Assembly (NCBI RefSeq): GCF_000719555.1
Contig: NZ_JOGX01000005.1
Location: forward strand, 124,001-188,000
Reading direction: 5' to 3'
Source: Streptomyces sp. NRRL F-5727
GTDB taxonomy: Bacteria > Actinomycetota > Actinomycetes > Streptomycetales > Streptomycetaceae
Length of the DNA: 64,000 nucleotides
The position numbers and the translations under genes were made by a program. Each line of letters begins with the position of its first letter. The stretch's first letter is position 1. Of this stretch, positions 1 through 8,300 are shown piece by piece. The notes below the pieces were generated by a model. That model was not told the DNA's origin and did not search any database. It was given only the letters and a program-made list of their open reading frames with translations.

Positions 1-169
1 CCATGCGGCGGCGGCGCAGCACACTGGTGTAGACGGCGGTCCCGAGCAGGCCGACGCCCATCAGGATCAGGCCGACCAGATCGAGGTCGACCGCCTGGAT
101 CTCCCAGTCGGTCGCGAACGCGAGGATGGCGCCGACGGCGATCATGATGATGAACAGTCCCAGACCCAT
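1..169 (-). CDS. Small membrane protein (partial at window edge), DUF6458-like
   Basis: The reading frame starts at an ATG at 169 behind a good GGGAGGAG site and runs off the left edge, giving at least 56 residues. It opens with a hydrophobic helix (GLGLFIIMIAVGAILAFA), has a short acidic linker with VDLDLVG, a second hydrophobic stretch (LILMGVGLLGTAVY) and then a run of arginines. This two-helix hairpin with a basic tail matches the small actinobacterial DUF6458 membrane proteins as I remember them; the function of that family is unknown. The C-terminus is not visible. Confidence 0.65.
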   Translation of the reverse strand, partial: MGLGLFIIMIAVGAILAFATDWEIQAVDLDLVGLILMGVGLLGTAVYTSVLRRRRM

Positions 170-454
170 GGTTGGTTGCTCCTCCCCTGCGGGTTGGACA
201 GTGTCCGCGTACCCGGGTGTCCTGGGATCATTCCGGCCGATAACCGAAGATGTCGTGACCTGCCCTCTCTCCACCCGTGAGCACGCCGGACCGTCGATCC
301 GCCTTCCTCCAGGGGGCGTTCGTAAACAGAGGGGCACGCGCGCGAACAGCGTTTCCGCCCAACGCACCTGACGCCTCGTCGGCATCCGGGGAGTGTGAGA
401 CCGCCGCCCGGGGCAACACGGAGTGCCAGGACACGGACATCGGAGGAGAATCCC

Positions 455-598
455 ATGACCGCACTGCTGGACCGCATCAAGCGATTCGCCCGCAGCCCCC
501 GGGGCCGTGGCGCGGCGGCGTCCCTTCGCCGCGCCGCCGCCGACCCGCGCAGGCGCGCCCAGGCACGTCGCCTGTTCGGCAGGCTGCGTCACCGCTGA
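455..598 (+). CDS. Small arginine-rich protein, 47 residues
   Basis: A short gene with a clear GGAGGAG ribosome site 5 bases before the ATG at 455. The product is strongly basic (roughly a quarter arginine), starts MTALLDRIKRF and contains two short runs of alternating basic and alanine residues that would form an amphipathic helix. A 16-bp terminator follows 31 bases after the stop, which supports a free-standing transcript. A longer frame from 395 exists, but only 455 has a ribosome site. Function unknown; small basic proteins of this kind are common and unannotated in Streptomyces. Confidence 0.6.
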   Translation: MTALLDRIKRFARSPRGRGAAASLRRAAADPRRRAQARRLFGRLRHR

Positions 599-629
599 CG
601 CGCGCCCGCCGGCCCTCGCGGCCGGACCG

Positions 630-665
630 CCGGCGCCCCGCGCGGTAGGCCGCGCGGGGCGCCGG
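630..665. terminator. Strong hairpin terminator
   Basis: Perfect 16-bp inverted repeat with a 4-base loop (TAGG). It lies between the stop of the small basic protein gene and the opposite-strand gene ending at 748, so it can end transcription from both sides. There is no U-tract, as is usual in Streptomyces. Confidence 0.8.
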
Positions 666-747
666 TGTGCGTCAGCGGTGCCGGGCGTGCCGCCCGCCCG
701 GTGGTGGGGGGGGCGGCATGCCCGGCCGGTGGTGGGGGGCGAGGCCG

Positions 748-1029
748 TCAGCCGTCGTGACCGCGCGTCTGCTCCTCGCGTCCCACCCCGGGGCGCTGGT
801 GCTTGGCGGCGTGACCGCCGGCGCCCTTCCGGTCGGTGGTGTCACGGCCGGCGGTCCCCTGGTGGCCGCCGGTCTCGCGCCGGCCGCCGGAAAGGCCCCG
901 GGAGGACACGGCCTCGTCGGCCTCCCTGCGGGCCTCCTTGTCGCCGCTCTCCCCCTCCGCGTCGGCAGGCGTGGTGCGCGGCCGACCGGCGCGGCCCTCG
1001 TCCGTCCTGTGCTGCTTCCGCTCGCCCAT
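748..1029 (-). CDS. Small hydrophilic, probably disordered protein, 93 residues
   Basis: Start ATG at 1029 follows GGAGGAG at good spacing; a longer frame to 1080 has no ribosome site. The product MGERKQHRTDEG... is made almost wholly of charged residues, glycine, alanine and threonine, with no hydrophobic core, so it is likely unfolded in isolation. This composition resembles the small stress-type hydrophilic proteins of Streptomyces, but no family can be named. It lies upstream of, and in the same direction as, nothing obvious; the SixA-like gene behind it is separated by about 130 bases. Confidence 0.5.
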   Translation of the reverse strand: MGERKQHRTDEGRAGRPRTTPADAEGESGDKEARREADEAVSSRGLSGGRRETGGHQGTAGRDTTDRKGAGGHAAKHQRPGVGREEQTRGHDG

Positions 1030-1162
1030 GGTCTCTCCTCCGTTTCCGTTCCGTCGCGGGACGCGCGCGCCCCGCCTCATCGCTCGGGCTCTTCCTCCGG
1101 GGCCGACCGGAATCCCGCCTCGCCCGCACGGGCGGCGGCTCGTGCCCGGCCGGGCGGCGGGA

Positions 1163-1723
1163 TCAGTCGCCGGGGGACCAGCGGGCGATCACCCTTCCGC
1201 TGCCCGGGGACAGCGACTCCCAGCCCCCGGGCAGCTCGATCAGCACCACGCCCGAGGTCGGGAAGCCCTCCCTGACCCGCCTCAGCAGCTCCGGAGGGCC
1301 GCTCCCGGACAGGCCGGCGGCCAGCTGGTGGATCCCCGGGTTGTGGCCGACGAGGACCACGACACGAAGGCCCGGGCTCCGCTCGGCCAGTACGGAGACC
1401 AGCTCGCCGGGTGGCGTCCGGTACAGCCGCTCGTCGTAGACGACGGGCGGCTGGTCGTCCAGCGCGGGGGCGGCGAGCCGCCAGGTCTGGCGGGTCCTGT
1501 GCGACGGGGAGCAGAGCACGAGGTCCGGTGTGAGGCCGCAGTCCGCGAGCCAGTGGCCGGTCCGGGGCGCGTCGCCCCTGCCGCGCTTGCTCAGCTCGCG
1601 GTCGAAGTCGTCGACCCGCCGGTCCTTGCGCACGGCCTTCGCGTGGCGCACCAGCAGCAGCCGGACCCCGGCCGCGCCGTCGGCGGCCGGTGCTGCCCGC
1701 CGGGATCCGGGCTCCGGGGACAT
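1163..1723 (-). CDS. SixA-type histidine phosphatase
   Basis: 186-residue member of the histidine phosphatase superfamily. The N-terminal RLLLVRHAKA holds the catalytic His in the RHA form typical of SixA-like enzymes; the second motif VLVGHNPGIHQLA supplies the acid/base region, and PSHRTRQTW carries phosphate-binding arginine. Start chosen at 1723 because AAGGAG precedes that ATG; the frame extends to 1942 without a ribosome site. SixA proteins remove phosphate from phosphohistidine in E. coli; the substrate here is unknown. No operon partner is evident, and 1724-1999 upstream shows no convincing gene. Confidence 0.85.
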   Translation of the reverse strand: MSPEPGSRRAAPAADGAAGVRLLLVRHAKAVRKDRRVDDFDRELSKRGRGDAPRTGHWLADCGLTPDLVLCSPSHRTRQTWRLAAPALDDQPPVVYDERLYRTPPGELVSVLAERSPGLRVVVLVGHNPGIHQLAAGLSGSGPPELLRRVREGFPTSGVVLIELPGGWESLSPGSGRVIARWSPGD

Positions 1724-1999
1724 GGCGTCTCCTTCCGCGCGCGTACGGCTCCGGCGTTCTGGAAGGCGCGTACCCCGTCTCCGCGGTCGCACGCACGGGC
1801 CGGCGCACCAGGTCATCCGGACCTGCCCGGCGTCGTGCGGACGGGCAGGGGCACGGGCCGCCACCGCTGGACCCGGTGGGGTGTGACATGGCCCGACAGC
1901 CCGCGCGGCGCGCTCCGACCACGTCCGGTCCGCCTTCGGCACCCTGCGCGGGGCCGCGACGGGAGGGCCCGATCACTCGCCTCGCGATGCTCGGCCGGA

Positions 2000-2206
2000 T
2001 CAGAGGTCACGCAGGTCGGCGCCGTGGCGGAGGCGGACCTCCGGGCTGATCGCGGCGATGTCCAGCTCGTTGGCGGCGGTGAGTTCGGCGAAGTCCCGGC
2101 GCGCTTGGAGGCTCGGACGCACCGGTGCGCCGGTGAACCGATCGGCGAACGTGCCCGAGGCACCGGCCAGTCCGCGGAACGAGGGCCGGTTGGCCCGGTT
2201 GGCGCA
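2000..2206 (-). pseudogene. 3' remnant of an unidentified gene
   Basis: About 68 codons ending in TGA at 2000 have almost perfect G/C third positions (for example GCCGCGATCAGCCCGGAGGT), ending ...EVRLRHGADLRDL. Upstream of about 2206 the GC-rich coding pattern stops abruptly and there is no ATG, GTG or TTG start in that frame, so the 5' part appears to be lost. I do not recognise the family. The break coincides with the AT-richer leader of the Rhs gene that reads the other way, suggesting that the toxin gene arrived by a junction here. Confidence 0.35.
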
Positions 2207-2333
2207 TACAACTCCTTCACATACTGGCTCGTTTGTGGCTGTGCCGTGTGCGGTGTCACGAGGAGGATGTGGCTGCTTTGTGGGCCGTTGCAGTTCAAAG
2301 CTGCATGTCGCGTGAAAGGTCGGGACGAGACCG

Positions 2334-5300
2334 ATGACCGGTGGGGCACGGAGACATCGCTGGGCGTACGGATTTCGACGGGGTCCATGGGCCCGGACCC
2401 GCGGGGCGGCACTGCTGCTGGCCCTCGCGCTGCCGGTGTCACTGGTCTCGGCCGGTGGGCTGACCGACTCGCCGGGCACGGTGCCGGTGGCAGCCGTCGC
2501 GCCCGCGCTCGGCAGCTGTGTACCGGGCAAGGAGGCCGGGACCAGGAAGGCCGCCGCACGGCCGTCCACGACGTGGGTCACCCCCGACACCGGGGTGACC
2601 AAGAGCGTCGCCCGTGACGGTGCCGAGGTGACGCTGTCGTCCCAGGCGGTGTCCGAACCCACCGAGGTCGGCATCGAGCCGCTGGACGCCACCTCCCTGC
2701 CGGGCCTCGGCGCCGGCATGGAGAACGTCACCAAGGGTCCCGAGGGCTACCGCTTCACCCCCACCCCGCACACCTTCGAGACGGGCATCACCGTCTCCCT
2801 GCCGTACGACCCCGACGCGCTGAAGAGCTCCGGGCACACCCCGGGCGACATCCGGACCTTCTACTTCGACGAGGCCGGCACCTGCTGGCGGGCGCTCGAC
2901 CGGATCTCCGTCGACGAGGACAAGCAGGTCGTCGTCTCGCGCACGGACCACTTCACCGACATGGTGAACGCCGTGGTCACCGCCCCCGAGGGCCCCGAGC
3001 AGGTCTCCTCGGACCCCAACCAGATCAAGAACATCCAGGCCGCCTCCCCGGTCACCGGCGTGAACCAGATGGCGGCCCCCGCCGCCAACAACCAGGGCGA
3101 CGCCCGGCTCTCGTACCCCCTCGAACTCCCCGACGGGCGATCCGGCCTGGCGCCCGCGCTGGCGGTGGAGTACACCTCGTCGGCCGCGGAGAGCTGGCTC
3201 GGCACCGGCTGGGACGTGTCCGTCCCGTCGATCTCCGTCGAGACCCGCTGGGGCGTGCCGCGCTACGACGCGGCCCGCGAGACCGAGACGTACCTCATGG
3301 GCGGCGACCAGCTGACGCCCCTGGCCCACCGCGCCACGCCCGGACCCCGCAGCACCGGCGACAAGGTCTTCCACGCGCGGATCGAGGGCGGCTTCGACCG
3401 CATCGTGCGCACCGGCACCTCGCCGGCCACCTACGGCTGGGAGGTCACCGACAAGTCCGGTGTGCGCTACCTGTACGGAGGCGAGGGCGCCACGCTCGCC
3501 GACGACGCGGGCAACATCTTCTCCTGGGCCCTGCGCGAGGTACGCGACCCGCACGGCAACACCGTCCGTTACTCCTACGCCCTGGTCAGTGACGCGGGGG
3601 TGGCGGGCGGCACCGTCGCCGGCCGCAACCTGTACGTCCAGAAGATCGCGTACACCGGGCACGGGGACACCGACGGGCCCTACACGGTGACGTTCGTCCG
3701 CGACCGGGACCTGGGCGAGGCCCGGCGGCCCGACGTGTCCATCGACGCCCGGGGCGGCTTCAAGCGGGTCACCGCCGACCTGCTGCGCCGGATCGACGTC
3801 CGCTTCCAGGGCGAGCCCGTCCGCTCCTACGCACTCGCCTACACCACCGGCGCGTTCGACAAGACCCTGCTGAAGTCCGTCGCCCAGCTCGGCGCGGACG
3901 GCAAGGAGTTCAACCGGCACCGGTTCGAGTACTTCGACGACATCCGCGACGCCAAGGGCGCCTACGAGGCGTTCGCCAAGGTCGACTGGACCTCGCCCGA
4001 CGACGACGTCCGCAACGGCGCCGTCGACACCGTGAAGCGGGGCGCCGGCGAGACGGGCGCCCTGCACGGCAACACCTCCCGGAGCGTCGGCGGCCACCTG
4101 TACGTCGGCTACGGTGCCAAGCCCTCCAAGAACGGCTCCGCCGGCATCAAGGCCGGCTACAGCAGGTCCGGAGACGAGGGGCTCCTCTCCCTGGTCGACG
4201 TCGACGGCGACAGCCTGCCGGACAAGGTCTTCAAGCGCGGCGACGGCTTCGTCTTCCGCAAGAACCTCTCCCGGCCGGGCGGCGAACCGAGGTTCGCCTC
4301 CACCACCACCCCGCTGCGCAACCTGCCCGGCATCCTCAGCGAGTCCGCCAACTCCCTCACCGTCGGCATCGAGGGTTACTTCGGCGCGGCCGCGCAGCTC
4401 GACTACGTCGACACCGTCTCCACCACCCGCCGCTACTTCAGCGACGTCAACTCCGACGGCGTCGTGGACCTCGTCGACGGCTCGTCCGTGCGCTTCGGAC
4501 ACGTGGACGCCGACGGCACCGTCGAGTACGGACCCGCCTCGCAGACCCCGGTGCCGATCGGCGCCGGCCAGGTCGACACCGACGGGCTGCTGCCCGACTA
4601 CGCGGCGGAGCGCGAGCGGCGCATCGACTCCTCCCCGCTGGTGGACACCCTGCGCCGGTGGACGGCGCCCTACGACGGCACCGTCCGCGTCACCGGCACC
4701 GTCGCGCTCCAGAAGACCGACGAGCAGCCCGAGTTCTCCCAGCCCGACGGCGTCCGCGTCGCCGTGCAGCACGAGGGCGGCGAGCTGTGGTCCCGCCGCA
4801 TCGAGGCCGGCGACGACACCGCGTACACCCCCCAGGGCGTCGACGCCATCGAGGTCAAGCGCGGCGAACGCCTCTACTTCCGCGTCGGTTCCGTCTTCGA
4901 CGGCGCCGGTGACCAGGTCGCCTGGGACCCGACGGTCACCTACACCGGCTTCGAGGCCACCGACGCCAACGGCCTGCCGCTGCACTCCTACACCGCGTCG
5001 AAGGACTTCACCCTGGCCGGCCGGGCCGGCACCGTCGAGGCCCCCGTCGACGGCACCCTTCAGCTGACCGGCGACGTGACGAAGAACGCCGCGACCACCG
5101 ACGACGTCACCGTCCGGATCCTCCAGGCCGGCACCCCGGTCGTCGAGAAGACCATCGGCGCCGCCGAGACCGGCACCTTCCCGGCCGGCGCCACGATCCA
5201 CGTCACCAAGGGCCAGAAGCTCCAGTGGCGGATCGACTCCGACTCGCCGGTCGACGTCACCGCCCTGGAATGGGCGCCGCTCGCCCGCTACACCGAGGCC

Positions 5301-8300
5301 GCCGGCGTCGCCGAGACGGCGGGCGACGACGCCCGGCCGCTGCAGTTCCGGCCCCCGTACGACATCGACACCTACGTGCCCTCCGGGCCCGCCGGCGTCC
5401 AGCAGCCCCTCACGTCCCCCGGCGGCACCTTCGGCCTCACCGCGTACGTGACGGCGGCCGAGAACACCACGGGCCGACTGGTGCTCACCGTCAAGAAGCA
5501 CGGCGCGCTCCTCGCGAAGCGGGCCTTCGACGTCGGCGACAAGCCGTCCGTCGAGGTGACGGCCCCCGCGGGCGAAGCCCTGTACGTCGACGTCACCGCG
5601 GCCTCGCCCGAACTCGCCGCGAAGATCCAGAGCGCCGACGTCGCCGTGAACGGCGGCCCGCTCACGCCCGCCACCGTGCAGGCCCCCACCGCCGAGGGCG
5701 TGTTCGGGCGCCTGTACCGCGGCTGGTCGTACGCCGGCTACAACGGCAACCGCGACCGTGCCACCCAGCCGGTCAGGCAGGACGACCTCACCGAGGAGAA
5801 GATCAAGGAGACCCTGCCCGCCGACGTCGACCCCGCCCGGGACCGCGAGGCGTTCGAGAACAACCCGACCATCACCCCGCCCACCGCCGTGCCCTTCGCC
5901 CCCGACGCCGAGCACGCCCGCTGGGGCTCCGGGGAACACACCTGGGCGGCGGCCTCCACCACCTCCAGCTCACGGTTCGGCGGCCAGACCATCGGCCTGC
6001 CCACCGCCGCGTCCCTGGCCTCCGCGCACGCCGTGCCCCGCATGGCCCACTCCAAGCAGCTCTCGCTCACCGGCTCCGTGGGCGGCGGCGTCGGCAGCGT
6101 CGGCGGCAGCATCGCCACGGGCACCACCCGCGGCGAGCTCGACTACCTCGACATGAACGGGGACGGCTTCCCGGACGTCGTCGGCGCGGGCGGCGTCCAG
6201 TACACCGACCCGACCGGCGTCCTCGGCGCCACCCGCGGCTCCCTCCCCGGCGGGGCGGTGCGCGCCTCCGACACCAGGAGCGGCAACGCCAGCGCGGGCA
6301 GCGCGGCCCGCACCATCTCCACCGGCCGTGGCCAGGCCGCCCCGCCCGGCTGGGGCACCGCCGACACCTCCTCCGCCGGCAACGACATGCCCCCGCTCGG
6401 CATAGGCGGCAACCTCGGCGGCAACCGCGCCGACGCCTCGTACGACCTCATCGACATCAACGGCGACAGCCTGCCCGACCGGGCGTACGAGGACGGCCGC
6501 GTCGCCCTCAACCTCGGCTACCGCTTCGCCGCGCCCGAGCCCTGGCCCGGCGGGAAGATCAACGAGGGCCACGGCTTCACCGCCGGCTTGAACATCGGCT
6601 TCAACACCGACTTCTACGGCTTCGGCGGCGGCGCCTCCTTCCAGCAGCAGTCGTCCTCGACGAAGAGCTCCCTCGCCGACCTCAACGGCGACGGCCGCGT
6701 CGACCGCGTCTTCGCCGGCAACCCGGTGCGGGTCGCGCTCAACACCGGCTCCGGCTTCGCCGCGCCCGTCCCCTTCCACGGCTCCCTGGACGGGATCAAC
6801 GCCGACTCCAACGCCCAGCTCGGCGGCGGCGTCTACTTCACCGTCCCCATCTGCTTCGTCGTCGGCTGCCTGATCATCAACCCGGGCGTCAACGTGTCCA
6901 CCGGCGCCTCCCGCGCCGAGCAGATGATCCGCGACATCGACGGCGACGGACTCGCCGACCACCTCGCCTCCGACAAGGACGACGAGCTCGTCGTCGCCGC
7001 CAACCGCACCGGCCGCACCAACCTGCTCAAGAACGTGACCCGGCCGCTCGGTTCACGCATCGACCTGAGCTACACCCGCGACGGCAACACCTACGACCAG
7101 CCCGGCTCCCGCTGGCTCCTCGCCGGCACCCGGGTCCACGACAACCTGCCCGGCGACGGCCCCGACACGCAGGCGTTCTCCTTCTCGTACGCCAAGGGGA
7201 AGTACGACCGCCTGGAGCGCGAGTTCCTCGGCTACGGCACCGTCACCAGCACCCAACTCGCCGACGGCGACCAGCCGTACCGCAACACCGTCCGCGAGTT
7301 CGACACCCGCGGCCACGCCGCCCGCGGCCTGCTCAGGCGCGAAGCGGTCACCGACGCCACGGGCGCCCTGTACACCGAGACCGTCAACACCTACACCCTG
7401 CGACCGGTGTTCGACGGCTCCGTCTTCCCGCAGCTGACCGGCACCGAGGCCCGCTGGTACGACGGCGAGGGCGGCACCACCCCGCGCAAGACCACGTCCA
7501 CCGAGATGAGCTACGACGACCTCGGAAACCTGGTGCGCAAGGTCGACCACGGCGAACCCGGCGCCGCCGACGACGTCGTGACGACGACCGTCTACACCGC
7601 CTGCACCGACACCCACATCGTCGGCATCGGCCGGACGGTGGAGGTCCGCGGCGGCGGAAGGCTGATGCGCTCGCGCGACGCCGAGGTCGACTGCACCACG
7701 GGCGACGTCACCCGGCACACCGCCCACCTGGAAGGAGACGCCGAGGCCGTCACCGACCTCGCGTACAACGCCGACGGCACGCTCAGGTCGATCACCTCGC
7801 CCGAGAACCACCGGGGCCAGCGCTACCAGCGCACCTACACCTACGACGAGCCGACCGGCACCCACGCCACCTCGATCGAGGACAGCTTCGGCTACCGCTC
7901 CACCGCCTCCTACGACCTGCGCTTCGGCCTGCAGACCGAGTCCACGGACATCAACGGCCGCACCACCGTGTCGGAGTACGACGCGCTCGGCCGCCTGACC
8001 GCCGTGACCGGCCCGCACGACCACGACGCCGGCCGGCCCACGATCGCCTTCGCCTACCACCCGGACGCGCCCGTCCCGTACGCGGTCACCCGCCACCTGG
8101 ACCGGGACACCGCGGGCGCGGTGAAGGACGACACGATCGACACCGTCACCTTCACCGACGGAGTGGGCCGCGTCGTCCAGACGAAGAAGGACGCCACCGT
8201 CGGCGGCGAGGACGTGATGACGGTCTCCGGCCGTCTCGTCTTCGACGCGCTGGGCCGCACCGTCGAGCAGTACTACCCGCTCACCGAGCCCAAGGGCGAC

